DNA from: Epinephelus fuscoguttatus
Taxonomy: Eukaryota; Chordata; Actinopteri; Perciformes; Serranidae
Length of the DNA: 64,000 nucleotides
Reading direction: 5' to 3'
NCBI RefSeq assembly: GCF_011397635.1
Contig: NC_064761.1
Coordinates: 43,240,143 to 43,304,142 of the forward strand
In this document: positions 11,791 through 28,799 of the stretch, one piece after another
How positions within the stretch are numbered: position 1 is the stretch's first letter
Layout of the letters: the number at the start of each line of letters is the position of its first letter
Notes under the pieces: generated by a model
What the model saw: only the letters and a program-made list of their open reading frames with translations
Databases searched by the model: none
Told to the model about the DNA's origin: nothing
Program-made: the position numbers and the translations under genes

Positions 11791-12473
11791 CTTAAGCCCC
11801 TTTTACACTGCCAGATTTCCGGCGAATGTTGGGCCGTTTTGCCGGCAAGCTGCAAGTGTTTAGACACACAGAGCCGGATTGGCGAGTTGATCCAAGGTGC
11901 CCAATTTTCCGCTGCGAAGGGGTAGACATATTGGCGGAACCTTTTTGGTTTAAAAAGAACAAGGCGGCCTTCCGTCACGGGAGGGGCTGTTGATGACTTG
12001 TGGGAGGAGCTGTTGATGACGCCGCACGTGCGAGCCACTGGTGGTGGATAAACAGGAAACAGCTGATAGGCGGAATTAGCGAGCAGCTAGTCGCAAGAGG
12101 GAAACACAAACCTGACAGACACTGTAAAGATGAGCAACTGGGGAGACAAGGAATTGCACGCCCTCCTTGTCCTCGCAAACGAAGAGGCCATTAACCGTCA
12201 GATGACGGGGACGGTGAAGGACGGGCCGACTTACGAGAGAATCACCAAAGGACTGACCAGCCACAGCTTCCCTCCCACGTCACTGTTTACGTCACACGCT
12301 GAGCTACACATTTTGTTACTTGCTCACGCCCCCCATTGCCCGAAAAAGGCACATTCTGTATAAACAAAAGTAGGTAGGCGGCATTTTGCTGCACTCCCAC
12401 TCCAATTTTGCTTTTATACTGCCAATGCTGAAAGAAGACTGATTGGGCTTTCCTGCAAATTTGCACAACTCCT
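11791..12473 (+). mobile_element. Harbinger-like element copy A carrying a Myb/SANT-like ORF
   Basis: This 683-bp unit is repeated in reverse orientation at 60777-61538, which defines its limits (CTTAAGCCCCTTTTACACTG at the left; GCACAACTCCT at the right). The two termini are not clear inverted repeats, so both copies may be incomplete. It contains the Myb-like frame listed next, and two units of a 23-bp repeat near 11980-12020. Confidence 0.65.
12130..12363 (+). pseudogene. truncated Myb/SANT-like DNA-binding ORF in copy A
   Basis: The frame begins MSNWGDKELHALLVLANEEA and continues RQMTGTVKDGPTYERITKGL. This matches the Myb/SANT-like domain (W...E..ALL.L..EEA..RQ..GTVKDGP.YE.I...L) found in PIF/Harbinger-associated proteins. 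After the GL the similarity ends and the frame drifts to a stop at 78 codons; the second half of the domain is missing. It is element-borne, not a host transcription factor. Confidence 0.6.
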
Positions 12474-13070
12474 ATCTAAAAAGTTAAGTAGCTATAACAA
12501 TAAAAATTATGATAATGATGATAAACTTTTTAAACAAATCATTTGCAAATCATTTGCTCGTCACTTCCAATGGCTTGCAAACATGAATACTGGAATATGT
12601 TATGTTGTGGTTTTACCAAAGACTCAAACCAGGTTTGTGACACAAATAAACAGTTAATTTATTCATTGTTGACAATTGTGTCGACTAGGTTTGTTAATGA
12701 CTTTAGTTTATTATGCACACATGGTTTATTAATGACTTAACTGATGATTAGTACAAAGAAAACTTGCCCAATGCAGCTTGATTATAAAGACCGTATGTTT
12801 TTGAAATCTTAATACATTTTTCATTGATAACAAGACAAAGGGAAAGGTCTTTAAACAGTTGCATTTATACAGAACATTTTAACTTTAGTAACTTTATCAC
12901 GTAGATTTACAGAGAGAGTAAACAGGCCTTCAGTACATGGGGCAGTCATACGACAACGAAAGGTTTGGATTGAAAAGTAACTACAGCTTTCTTCTCTAAG
13001 ACATTTTTCCTTGATCTGATTTCTTTCACATTGTATAGATAAAAAATGGTTCGGGGAGATGTTAAAAAAT

Positions 13071-17719
<4,649 letters not shown>

Positions 17720-18477
17720 TCTTATGGAGAGCAAAACCAGCAGCAGGAGGAAGGTCGGAGCTTTTCAGGACTTTGTGCTACACTACGCACCACACACACA
17801 TTACAGGACAGATGACTTAAAAACAGATCAGTAATGAGGCTGCACAAAGGTCCTTGTGACAGATAAGGTCCCACGAAACCAAATAGACACGCCTATTTTT
17901 TCCACTGGCAAACACGATTTCTGTCAACCTGAAGTAATAATAATGAAGCAATATCATGCCTTTATATAATAACATGATTGCAACTATTAATGAGCCACAT
18001 CAGCAATATAAAATACACGTGCAAAACCTCCACTGTCTTTCAGTAACCTTAGAGTGGATGTTTATAGTGTAAAGTCCAGCTAAAAATACTAAAGTGCAGT
18101 AGGAATAAGGGTGAGTCAGATGATTCATGTTGCAGTTGCATGCAGATGAGTTACTATCAGCTAGAGACAAATCCAGACGACACAGAACCAGATCGTCAGA
18201 ACCCAGTTCACTGTGTATGTTGTACTGTCAGGCGCAGAAACAAAAACATGTGGTCAGTTGAGAAAGGTGCTAGTTTTTGATTCTCATATATATTGAGATG
18301 TAATGTACAGATATAGAATAGAATAGAAAGCCTGTATTGTCATTGCATGGGAATACAACGAAATTAGTTGTGACACTCAAGTGATGCAGTCCAACAAAGA
18401 ACAAGGGGTCCTGTATCACACTTCTCCCTGAAGTCCACGATATAAAAGCTATAATTATATAAGATAGTAATATACAA

Positions 18478-18542
18478 TTTAGAACCACTGAAGATGTCAT
18501 TGTGAAGTCCTGGCAGGCATTTTATCAGTGCTGGCTGTATCC
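18478..18542 (-). pseudogene. decayed CYP2 exon 5 relic upstream of gene 2
   Basis: The minus strand reads IQPALIKCLPGLHNDIFSGS, matching the FPxxxKxxPGPHNxxF core of CYP2 exon 5. It is shorter than the relic upstream of gene 1 and shares its base pattern (ATTGTGARGTCC, GCAGGC, TTTATCAGTGCT), so both derive from one fragment present before the two units duplicated. No other exon is nearby. Confidence 0.55.
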
Positions 18543-19501
18543 CCCTTATTCCTAGCTCCCATGATACCTTGCTTGAGTTATGGGTGCGACTTCCAGCGCC
18601 AACCTGGAACTGGCGTTTTCCAATGGTGTTTAACACACAGGTCTGAAATACACACACATGCACAAACAGGATCTATACATGCATAAAGTGGAGAGATGTC
18701 AGAGTGAGGGGGCTGCCATGGACAGGCGCCCCGAGCGGTTGGGAGTTCGGTGCCTTGCTCAAGGGCAGTTGGTAAACTGGCACCTCTCCAGCCACCAGTC
18801 CACGCTCCATATTTTGTCCGGACGGGGACTTAAACAGGCGACCCTCCAGTTCCCAACCCAAGTCCCTATGGACTGAGCTACTGCCGCCCATAACTGAACC
18901 TAACGGTATGCTAATCCTCTTTTCTGAAGTGATTTGGAAATAAAACACGTGAAACACACCACCTGCTACACCTGCTACAGGATAACATGATATTACCTCT
19001 GATATCTCTGACAGCCGACTCAAAGCATTGGTTGTTTTCCTTTTAAAACAAGTGTGTTAGCGATTAGCTTGCCTTGCTATGTTTGCATATTGTTAAATCT
19101 AACAGAGCCCAAGCTAGCTTACGGTGAACATCTACTTCTAATTGACGATTTATGACTTCCTACGACTCATAAACAGACACGAACACATTCGGCAAACAGT
19201 TAGCATAATTCAGAATTAATTTTAGCTCCATGTGAAGTGAATAAATCTCTGCTTGTCTCCACAATTTTATAACTGCTGCTTTATTAAATCTGAGTTCTAC
19301 TGAGTGAAATATAATGCTGACTTTAGCAGCAGACCTCAGTAATATCAGGAGATGTAAGCACAGAGGTGCCTGTCGCACCTCTGACGGTGCCATTGTGCAG
19401 GCTGCAGGGTCATCAGCAGGGAGCCACCCTTCTCAGATGTTTCGCCCCATTATTCCCGGAACATCGGTAGGGACGTCTCTCTACCACCCCCTGCAGCCTG
19501 C

Positions 19502-19978
19502 TTAGGATCCTTCCTTTCCCCACGCCTTATCCTTCCTCTGGAGCCAGATCCAAAAGGTCCCTTGCTCCGCCTCCACCGCCAGATCTTGGAGGGCCCACTT
19601 CCTTGTGGGACCTGAAACTCTGAGAGTTTTCACGAGCCGCTGTGTGGATGTTCCAGTGAGGCCCCTGCACCTGTCTTCCACTGGGAAAGTGAATGCTCTC
19701 CACCCAGCTTGCGAGCATGTGGCTGACAGTTCCGCGTACCTCTCCTCCTTTGTCTCATATGCAGCCTCCATCTCTTCTTCCCATGGGAGGGTCAGCTCTA
19801 CCATAATAACTGTTCTGGCGGGAGCTGACCAGAGCATGGTGTCTGGACGTAGAGATGACATGGTGATCTATGCAGGGAATTTCAGCTGGCAGCTGAAGTC
19901 GGACGCTGACTGCCACTTGACTCTTAGTGATAGGAGGGACCGCTTGTTCTTGGTGCAGTGCTGCATTTCTCTCCCTTG
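19502..19978 (-). pseudogene. LINE-derived C-terminal domain fragment
   Basis: From 19978 downward the minus strand reads KGREMQHC...RVKWQSASDFSCQLKFPA, a TAG stop, then MSSLRPDTMLWSAPARTVIM, VELTLPWEEEMEAAYE, and on to GCRGLTG-like and WLQRKDKAWG segments. This pattern (LRPDxxLWS...VELTVPWEE...RYxEL...GW) is the domain frequently annotated next to reverse transcriptases in fish genomes. The RPD and VEL residues would fit a PD-(D/E)XK-type nuclease fold, which is my inference. One internal stop marks it as dead. Confidence 0.6.
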
Positions 19979-20140
19979 AGAGAAGTATTTTATTATATTA
20001 TATTATATAATAACATAAAGTAGTCGTAATATATATTGTATATACATTGTCCACAAAAATAAAATGTTAGTTTAATATCTGTTTAAAGGAAGCAGTATTT
20101 TACTTTTAAAAACAACCATCAATTGTGGCAAGCCACCATA

Positions 20141-20886
20141 TGGGCTGAAATATGTGCCACCAGAAACTGAATTTGAATCATTTATATTTGAATTTGGATT
20201 TCTAAACTTGAATAATTGCATTGAAAAACTGAATTTGGATCACATAATTTGAAATTGTATTGTTTAATCTGAATCACTGCATTGAAAAACCGAATCTGAA
20301 TAGTATAATTTGAAATTGAATTTATTTCTATGTATCTTCACATTCAGTTCTCACAATTCAGTTTCAATTTACTGTGACAGACGTCCGGGTAGTTTAAGGA
20401 TGAAGGAAGAGCAATCAAGCGCAGATACACAGGACTCCTCTTCGGCCAATCAGCACCTACGTTTTTGAGCACGTAGGAAGAAGCGCTCGTCTTGATCCAT
20501 AGACCATAGACATACATACGTAGACGCCGCATTGAGTGGGTTTGCCCGCTGCTGCGATACGTCAACGTCGCCGCCATATTGGATGTGGCAAAGCTGCACT
20601 GTAAACTAATACAAGTAAATGGACTTAATTTCATAAAGCGCCTTTCTACAAAGAAATTTACGTTAATGCCTCTCGTTCATTCATTCACACACACACTAAT
20701 ATACTTGAGAAACAGTTAGGCACCAAAAACAATGTATTTGATCTTCTCAGATGGCTAAGATAAGAACTTTATTGATCCCACACAGGAGTAATTCACGTTA
20801 TAAGTTTTTCAATGCAATTATTCAAGTTTAGAAATTCAAATATAAATGATTCAAATTCAGTTTCTGGTGGCACATATTTCAGCCCA
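20141..20886. mobile_element. long-TIR MITE with TA target duplication
   Basis: A ~90-bp inverted terminal repeat begins TGGGCTGAAATATGTGCCAC at the left and ends with its reverse complement at 20886. TA flanks both ends (20139-20140 and 20887-20888), as in Tc1/mariner-like elements. It is 746 bp long with no conserved reading frame. The centre (20370-20640) is unrecognised single-copy-looking sequence. Confidence 0.75.
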
Positions 20887-21907
20887 TACCACCAAGATTA
20901 GCCACTGAGACTAACCATAGACAGTCAATTTCGGTAGGCTGACATCCACTAATCCGTAACTAACCTGTTAATTTTTAAGAAGAAAAGACGTGAAATACAA
21001 GAAGCCTTTCCCTTTAGCACTCCCAGCACTCCAGTTGCCCCTGTAAGCTCTAGTGCTGCATTTCAAAGCACTATCCTTCTAGAGGTGGTAAAAGTTTAAT
21101 ATTTTGTTATGTAAATTTCTTGTCTTTTATTTTCTGTTGACTTTGCTGACACACAGCCGGCCAGCTGCATCAACGTGTGGAAACATGCCCACTGCTCAGC
21201 CTCTGGTTTCCACTGGTTCCTTGGCGGAGATCCAGGAGAGATTAACAGGAGCATAATCGTGGACTGACATGGCTTTATCCGTCTTTGCCCATGTGGCGCC
21301 TATTTTCAGGCCCCACAATGCATCTCAAGTATTTAGCCTCACAATATAATCACCTGTCAGTGTCTGCATGCCCAGGTGCTTCACCACACCTTAATTCAGA
21401 ACTGATTTCTGCAATTGCATTTCTTCTTGTCTTCCACACCACCTTTGTCATGTCAACTTTTCAGTTCCCTGTTTGAAGCAATGTGCAGCTCTAGCAGAAG
21501 CCCGGCAGAGCCTCCACTAGGGGCAAGATGAGTCAAGGGAATTCCTCTGACAGGTTGTGTGGTGGAAGTAGTCGTTATAGTCCCCATAGAAATGGAGGGC
21601 ATTCTTAATTCTAAGACCCTTTATGTTATGTTATTTCCAAAGACTCAAACCAGGTTGGTGACACAAAATCAACAAATGATTTATTAGTCATTACAATTGT
21701 ATTCAAATGGTTTGCAAATTATTTCCCTTTCTTGTTAACTAATAGCTTATACATGACATAATTGATCATTAGTACAAAGAAAACAAATACAGCTTCATTG
21801 TAAACTTGAAAAGGAACTACAGCTTTCTCCCCCAAAAAAAGTTTTGCTTAATCTTGTTTGATGAGCACAGGTTGGATGAAAAATGACACAGTGCGATGTT
21901 GCAAAAT

Positions 21908-24900
21908 TCAGCGAGCCTTGGCGTAAACCTTGAAGGGGTGCGGTACACGTGTTATTCCAGTTACCCCCTCTGTGCTCAGCTCTACTCCATCAGGAACGGA
22001 AAAAGTGAACTTCTGTAGTAAAGCAACCAGAAACAGGAACAGCTCCATCTTGGCGAGGCCTTCTCCGAGACACGAACGTCTCCCTGATGTGTCCACAAAC
22101 ACATGCACACAAGAAGGTGTGACTATGTAAAACGTGCATTTTAGTTAAGGTTATGCTTCAGATTGAGGTGAATGTGGTTTACCTGCAGAGAAAACCAGAA
22201 AGGCTTCTCTCTTCACAAACTTTCCCTCAGCATCCAGGAAGTGTCCGGGGTTGAAGGTGTCTGGAGTCTCCCATTCAGTCTTGTCAAACAGCACAGTGCT
22301 CAGGTTGGACATCAAGGTCATACCCTAAAAAAGATACAAAGGTTAACACCATGCAATGACGCATCAACACATTTTCCCTCCTCAGAAGACCTTGTAAGAC
22401 TTGAGTTGACTCTGTACTGAATGCACCTTGGGTATGAAGTAACCACCCAGTGTCGTATCCTCGGCGGCCATTTTGGGTGCATTAAGAGGAACAATGTCTC
22501 CCATCCTCTGGATCTCATGGATGACAGCGTCAGTGTAGGGCAGGTTGGGTCTGTCTGCCATACTGGGCTGTCGAGTCTGTCCGATCACTCTGTCTATCTC
22601 CGCCTGGACTTTGTCTAGAAAACAGTTGTAAGAATTAAGCTTTTTAAAAAGAGGGTGAGAAAAACGTCAATTTTTGAATTTGTATCAGCGTCAGTTGTAT
22701 TTTGTGTTTAGTGCTAATCAGCAAATACCAGTATGCTAACATGCTAAACTAAAATGGTGACTATCAGCATGTTGGCATTGTCGTTGTGAGAAATGTTAGC
22801 GTGTGGATATTAGCATTTAGTTCTAAGAAGACTTTCACCGATTATAATTTTTTGGGCTGATACCGATTTCCGATTTGCAGAGTGTTTGGATGGCCGATTC
22901 CGATTTCATTTTTGTCAAACCACTTTACAATTGCAATATTTGCAATATTTTCTATCTTTCCTTTATTAGAACATTTTAACCAAGATACAACCAGCTTCAA
23001 TAATCATCTCAAATAAACAAACAAAAACATAGAAACAGGTTAAGAAACATTTTCCTTTTTGCTCAAATATAACTTCAGGTTCAGTATTAAAATAAAGTAA
23101 AAAAGGCATACAAAAATAAAAACAGATAAATAAAATATTAATTCTTGGTGTAGAGCATTTGTGGATAATTTCTTGAATAGACAAACGTAAAAATATCTCC
23201 TGTGGAAAATTCACACAGGTCTTCAGGACGCACCTGCCAGTAAGCGCGCGGACACGCGCATCTTCAGCACGCGGACACGCGCCTCGTCAGTTTCAAGCAG
23301 CACAGTGCAGCAGTGAGAGCTCCGCAGTTCAGTTTAACACAGACAATTAACAACTTTCTCCTTCTCTCTTTTCGATGTATGTGCGTGAATGTTTTAAATG
23401 TTTCCTCACATCGGCCAAGCCGTGAGTTGCACATGTGCGTGTCTGTGCGCTGCTGATGTTACACAATGTCAATCATGCGGCACGGCGGGAATTTGACCGA
23501 CGTTTTAAATTGGCATATTTTAGACTGACTGGTTGCAAGTCACGGCGATCACGTGAAAACCGGCCCGAATCCGAGCACTGCCCATTGATCGGTGCAAGTC
23601 TAGTTCTAAGCATTGCGATGCCCACGTACTGCCTCACAGAGCCATTAGCATGGCTGTAAAATGTTTTAGTCTTGTTTCCTTGCTGTTTTGCATTTAGCTC
23701 AGTTTGGGGCTGAGCATGTCACCTACCCTGGATCTCAGGGTTTTTGATGAGATAAATCAAAGCCCACAGCAAAGTGGTGGAAGTTGTCTCAGTTCCAGCC
23801 GTGAACAGATCCAGACAGCACACAGCCAAATTGGCCTCAGTGAAGCCCAGGTCCGTCTCTTTGTGCTATTCAGAAATACACAGAAGATACAGTAGTGAGC
23901 GGTAAATAAATAGACAGGAAGGGTAACACATTGATGTACAGTTTTTTGTTCACATACATTTTCCATTTCAATGATGAAAGCGTCAATGTAGTCCCGGGGA
24001 TCGCTGTGGTCCAGGTCCTTCTTGTGGCTCTTTACCTCCTGACTGATGAAGTCAAGGATGGCATTGTAGCTGCTGAACATTGTGTTGTGAGGACCTGGCA
24101 TGTGCTTCATCACTCCAGGAAATGTCTCATAGAGCTTCTCACAATAAATGAGCAAATCACAGAAATTGTCTTTCAGATCATCAACTTTCATCTTTTGTGA
24201 TAAAACTTGAGCACACACATTGGTCTTGCAGTCACTTACAAAGGATTAACTCCCAGGTTCCCACCAGAATGCCTCTCTGACAGTGATTGATATTACTGAC
24301 TTACCATAGTCCATACAGAGCCTTGCAGCCTAAAGACTTCAGATATATACTTCAGCATGGTCTGGAAGTTGTGATCACTGTAGTCAAACCGTTTCCCCAT
24401 CACCAGCTGGCAAATGATGTTGGACACAGCATTGTTGAAGAGGCCTGCTGGGTTGAAAGGTTCACCTGGAGGAGAGGAGTCCGCTGTTTAGACAATGTTA
24501 TACTGCTAAACAGCTGCTGACAATGAGCTTATTATGTGAACCACCTTTCTCCTTTTCTATCTCCTCCTGCAGGTGTCGGATCTCCACACAGATACTCTGC
24601 TCCATGGTACCTTTGCCCAGGCCGAAGGTGCGTAATGTAGACAAGGCAAAGCGTCTCTGTCTTTTCCATGTTTCACCATTGCTCATGAACAGACCACCTA
24701 GACACAAGCATGCAGAGGAAACGGTGTTAATGGCTCAAGAAAATGAATTCCTGCATAGCATGACCCAAGAGAACAAGAGGGGTTAGTGCACCTGAGTCTC
24801 CTGAGTACACTCTGTCAGCCGTTGCACTGTGTGGTCGATCCACAAAGTTGTCGGCTTTTGTCACTAAGGCTTCCTTCACCGTCTTGTACCCAGACACAAA

Positions 24901-27664
24901 CACCATCTTTTCACTGCCGAGACGAACGCTGAACACATTGCCATAGACGTCAGCCAACTGTGGAGAATACATCAAGGAACAAACACTGATGAACCAGAGA
25001 ACTCTACTGCATCATAACAACCCATTGAGCTCTATCTAGTATCATTGATGCAAAGTAAAAACATCGATCTACATTGTCATCTTTAGGATATACTTTTATT
25101 TTGAAAGTCTTTGTCACCATCAAACAGTGGCAAGCAGAGAGCAAGCAGCTAAGAGAACAGACGATAAGAACAATTTTAGTTACTTAGGAATAAATCAGCA
25201 GTGTAGGAATATTTTCGACGGGGTCAACGGACGGAGCACATGCCATACGTAAACAATGCCATGATGAGATTAAACACGACATATCCTTACCTGCCTGGAC
25301 GGACATCTCACTCCGCTAACCTCTGGCAGCAACATTAGCAATTCTGATTGAACAATGTTGGGCTGAAAACCGTGCATGCAGTCTGCTAGCTGCTATGCTA
25401 CTTTATGCAATGTAAACATGCTTGAGCTAATGATGAGTCACTAGCAAAAAACAAAAGACATGTCAGTGAACGTTGACAGTTATTACTTTGATGAATTTTA
25501 TACCTTTGTTAAATTATCTTGTTATTTATTCATGTTTTATGGTTGTTGGGAGAAGTCCGCCTTTGGGCCTTTTAAGCCAGATAGACCTGAAGTTTTATGA
25601 AAAAGACCATGGTTTGGGTTAAAATGAGTGAATGAATGAAGATTTCTTCCAAAAAGGACAAGTGCAGTTGACGAGTCAAAAGTAATATGAACCCTGTGTC
25701 AAACAGAATTAAGTTTTCACCTAAGCACTTTGAGTTTGAGCTGCTACCTGTGAGCTAAGCACACAGGTGCAGCTAATCAGACTGAGCCAGTCTGCTGGCA
25801 ACTCCATCGCCAAAGACAGCAAAGCTCTGCTTTGAAATGTGGGAATCGCCACAAACCTGTGGATTAAACTAAACCAAAGAGGTTAACTACAGTATTTGCT
25901 AAATGGGTGGAAACTGACAGCAGACCTGCATGTTAAGTCTTGTGTGTGATTTAGAGAAAAAGAGAGGAAGTCTGCTAAATGCCATAGGCTTGTGCAGATA
26001 ACGTTAGCATGTAGTATTTGTGTGTCCAGCATAAGACAATTAATTTGTCAGTGAATCCTGTGAGTTGCAATTGAGCTGAATTTTGGAGCATTACCTTTGT
26101 TAAATGTTGCTGTTGTCCCTGGCTTCGTATGGGTATAGGAAAATTCTGCTAGCTGCTAGGCTAATTTATACAATGTAAAATGCCATAGGCTTGTACTAAT
26201 AACGTTAGCATGTTGTATTTGTGGGGAAAATGTGTCCAGATCAAGACAAGTGCTTTGTCTGTGAATGCTGCGAGTTATAGTGAAGCAGATATGTGTACTT
26301 ACCTTTGAAACTGTTGCTATTAAGACACATTTTATGTGTATTTAGGTGTGTTTTTTTTTATCAGTTTAACTTTACCGCAGAGAAACCTCACAGGCTACCA
26401 GTGTTTTGGTTGTGTAACTGCAGAAAAAGCAACTAAACTCCTGAAAAGTGCGAATGCTATTGCATGAACCAGGCATCATTGGATGTCAGTGATAGAAACA
26501 AAATTACATAGGAGGAATTGCACTTCTTCAATTGGAACAGTGCAATTGGTTTGTTTTGTTTTTTTGTTTAAGCATCGTCTTCCTCTAAGTCATGGTTTCA
26601 AGATCATAAAGTAGATTTCCTTGCATTGGTTTGAAGAATTGCATTACCTTGTTAATATGGACTTCAAAACTGTTTTGAAATGCAAAATAATGGAATCTTA
26701 CACATGGGCTAAAAATGTAATTAATCATGATAAGCTATTAAGATTCAGCAATTAATTGCGATTAAACTTTTTTTTTTCCGAAAGCCTTAAAAAATATATA
26801 ATTTAAACAGAAATGCTACTTTCCTGAAGAGCAGGAACAATTCACAGTTACATTCTCCAGATGAACTCATAAAAATAATTGATGGCATTTATTTTTTTAA
26901 GTTAATTTGCAAAGTTATTTGTTGTTATGTCTACATACTCCAAAATATAGCATTCACACATTTGTGAAAGATCTTGAACTAATCGTAAATCCATTCATCT
27001 TCTAACCGCTTCATCCTCTTGAGGGTCGCGGGGGGGCTGGAGCCTATCCCAGCTGACATCGGGTGAGAGGCAGGGTTCACCCTGGACAGGTCGCCAGACT
27101 ATCGCAGGGCTGACACATAGAGACAAACAACCATTCACACTCACATTCACACCTACGGACAATTTAGAGTCACGAATTAACCTAGTCCCCAATCTGCATG
27201 TCTTTGGACTGTGGGAGGAAGCCGGAGTGCCCGGAGAGAACCCACGCTGACACGGGGAGAACATGCAAACTCCACACAGAAGGGCTCCCACGCCCAGGAT
27301 TGAACCGGCAACCCTCTTGCTGTGAGACGAGAGTGCTAACCACCACACCACCGTGCCGCCCCCTAATCGTAAATTCAAATTTTAAATTAAAAAAATTATT
27401 CAGTGTAATTTATCAGAATGTCTCAATAAACTTGACACTTAAAAGTCAAAGCATGCATGTGTTGAACTTTACCTTGGTAAAATAAATGTTTGGCTGTTTA
27501 CTGTCCACACTGAAGAGATTCCCTACAAATGGAAGAGCCAACGGTCCTGGGGGATAATTTGGAGGATTCCTGTTTTTGAGGAAGTCTGCTATGAGGATAA
27601 AGACAAAAATAAACAAGAATAGCCCCCTGAGGTCAAAACCGAGCAAAAAATCAAAAAACCACAT
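21908..27664 (-). CDS. CYP2 gene 3: cytochrome P450 family 2 (CYP2J/CYP2N/CYP2P-like)
   Basis: Predicted microsomal haem monooxygenase. Exons: 27664-27473, 24957-24792, 24697-24545, 24465-24305, 24134-23958, 23865-23727, 22614-22427, 22324-22183, 22083-21908. All introns are GT-AG; 1,494 bp, 497 aa. The haem loop is FSAGRRSCLG (Cys444), with Arg-Ser in place of the Lys-Arg-Val seen in the paralogues; the invariant Phe, Gly, Arg and Cys are kept. Helix C WKRQRR, helix I AGTETT and helix K EIQR are intact. The segment after ExxR reads [17 protein letters not shown], the most distinct SRS5 region among the five. Intron 1 (2.5 kb) contains a SINE and weak repeats; intron 6 contains a hAT. Start ATG at 27664 with the shared leader. 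Confidence 0.93.
22828..23602. mobile_element. hAT-like element with 8-bp duplication in gene 3 intron 6
   Basis: Ends are inverted: AAGACTTTCACCGAT at the left, and ATCGGTGCAAGTCTA at the right. GTTCTAAG is duplicated at 22820-22827 and 23603-23610. Gene 5 intron 6 keeps the empty site (TTAGTTCTAAGCATTGCGAT near 43050), a direct pre-insertion control. It is 775 bp with no intact transposase. Confidence 0.85.
24958..26990. other. gene 3 intron 1, left part; weak tandem duplication
   Basis: Mostly unrecognised non-coding sequence. A degenerate direct repeat with a period of about 200 bp covers 25978-26110 and 26180-26310 (GCCATAGGCTTGT, AACGTTAGCATG, GTCAGTGAATCCTG-like tracts), and a related short piece lies at 25370-25440. 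I see no gene, no RNA gene and no clear terminal repeats. Confidence 0.45.
26991..27362 (-). mobile_element. tRNA-derived SINE with perfect 12-bp target duplication
   Basis: The minus strand begins GGGGCGGCACGGTGGTGTGG, contains a tRNA-like A box (GTGGTTAGCAC) and a B box (GGTTCAATCC), then the body with CTCCCACAGTCCAAAGAC. CTAATCGTAAAT is duplicated exactly at 26979-26990 and 27363-27374. At 372 bp it looks full length. Related older copies lie in intron 4 of genes 4 and 5. Confidence 0.85.
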
Positions 27665-28016
27665 TGTTAAAGAGAGTTAAACTGTCAGCTGCAGGAAGGT
27701 CGGAACTTTTCAAGACCTCACACTACACAGAACCCAAATTACCGACAGATTACAGACAAGTACAAACAAAACAGTAATTCAAATGGCACAAAGGTCAATT
27801 TAACTGCACTTACATAACCACATACAGACACACCTACTTTTTCCAACAGTACAAGATATCTGTCATAGTATAATACAATTCCTGATATCTGGCTGGAAAC
27901 TGATGCAGCAAGGAGGTCGTCCAGTTTATTTTCAACGCCTGTGCAATGGCCAGCAGGATCCTAGTTCAGCTGGTGCCTTTTTTCTACGCCATCTTTTCCT
28001 GGATGTTCCTGATATT

Positions 28017-28070
28017 TACATTTGAAAACAGCTAGCTATCAGGTAGCTACAGTAGCTGTTTTCAAATGTA
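28017..28070. repeat. perfect 18-bp hairpin
   Basis: TACATTTGAAAACAGCTA (28017-28034) and its exact reverse complement (28053-28070) are separated by 18 bases. It lies about 350 bp upstream of gene 3. It may be a cruciform-forming site or the remains of a small transposon; there is no A/B box and no tRNA-like fold. Confidence 0.75.
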
Positions 28071-28764
28071 AAGTCGACAGAGGGAGAGTTTACGGACTGG
28101 TGTGCTGATTTCCTCATCCTGATGAGTGACTCACAGCCACGTGCCGCCGCTGTCCAAAGCCAACCACAAAAGGCACCACCAAGGCTTGCAAAACTGACAT
28201 GAGCTGACAGAGAGACGACTGGAAACATGTGTGCCAGTGTCATATAACCACAGTGTACATGTCTTTACATGTACTACTCACGTCATCTCACAGCAAGAAA
28301 AGCCATTTAAACTAATAAGTGATTAGGGCACAAACTGTAGAGGTGGAAACACAGAGCTACTGGAGGCTTTCTCTTCCCAGGAACTATCTCTGCAAAAAAA
28401 AAAAAAAAGTTAAACGGAGAGAAGAGACCTTTTTATTTCAATCCGCTTCACATGCTCCACACTTTGGAGTAAGATATTTGATCTGTGAAAGCTAGAAGTG
28501 GTAGGGATTCCCAATTCTTTGCTTCTTGGCTTTGTAAATATGGATCCCATCACTCCAAATCTGCTGCTCATGGAGCATCGGGATTAGGGTTGGGTCCCGA
28601 GAACCAGTTCCACATTAGAACGGGTTCCGAATTTTCGGTTCCACCTGAATCATTAAGAAATTTTAATTTCGGTTCTCCTTTTCGATTCCTAAAAATTGTC
28701 CCTCACCGCACACACTCGTTTCTGTTAAAAACGCATGCGCAGCTGTGTCTACACAGCAACAACA

Positions 28765-28799
28765 GCGTGTGTCAACAACTGGATGTTGTTGACACACGC
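28765..28799. repeat. perfect 15-bp hairpin with 5-base loop
   Basis: GCGTGTGTCAACAAC (28765-28779) and GTTGTTGACACACGC (28785-28799) are exact reverse complements with a five-base loop. It lies within probable transposon-derived DNA. Confidence 0.75.

Larger units (their letters stand above)
9504..13070. other. intergenic region between CYP2 genes 1 and 2
   Basis: The first ~700 bp is the 5' flank of gene 1 and aligns with the 5' flank of gene 2 (17720-18250). It ends with a decayed CYP2 exon-5 relic (10090-10210). From 10724 to 11603 there is a nested MITE plus hAT, and 11791-12473 is a Harbinger-like element with a Myb frame. The remaining 12480-13070 is the 3' flank of gene 2, with a candidate poly(A) signal AATAAA on the minus strand at 12658-12663. 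Confidence 0.6.
17720..21907. other. intergenic region between CYP2 genes 2 and 3
   Basis: Begins with the 5' flank of gene 2 (17720-18250), which aligns with that of gene 1. A CYP2 exon-5 relic follows (18478-18542). Bases 18300-18372 resemble a common fish dispersed repeat (ATAGAATAGAAAGCC, TTGTCATTGCATG). Then come a LINE fragment on the minus strand (19502-19978), a TA-flanked element (20141-20886) and unrecognised sequence (20890-21600). The 3' flank of gene 3 has a candidate AATAAA on the minus strand at 21680-21685, about 225 bp beyond the stop. Confidence 0.6.

Noticed and set aside
17720-17734. An upstream start for gene 2 adding five residues before MWLYDF
   Set aside because: The triplet at 17734 is TTG on the minus strand; the first true ATG is at 17719, aligned with the paralogues.
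26991-27362. A tRNA gene because of A and B boxes
   Set aside because: The boxes belong to a SINE head. The downstream body, the 12-bp target duplication and related copies elsewhere show a retrotransposon.
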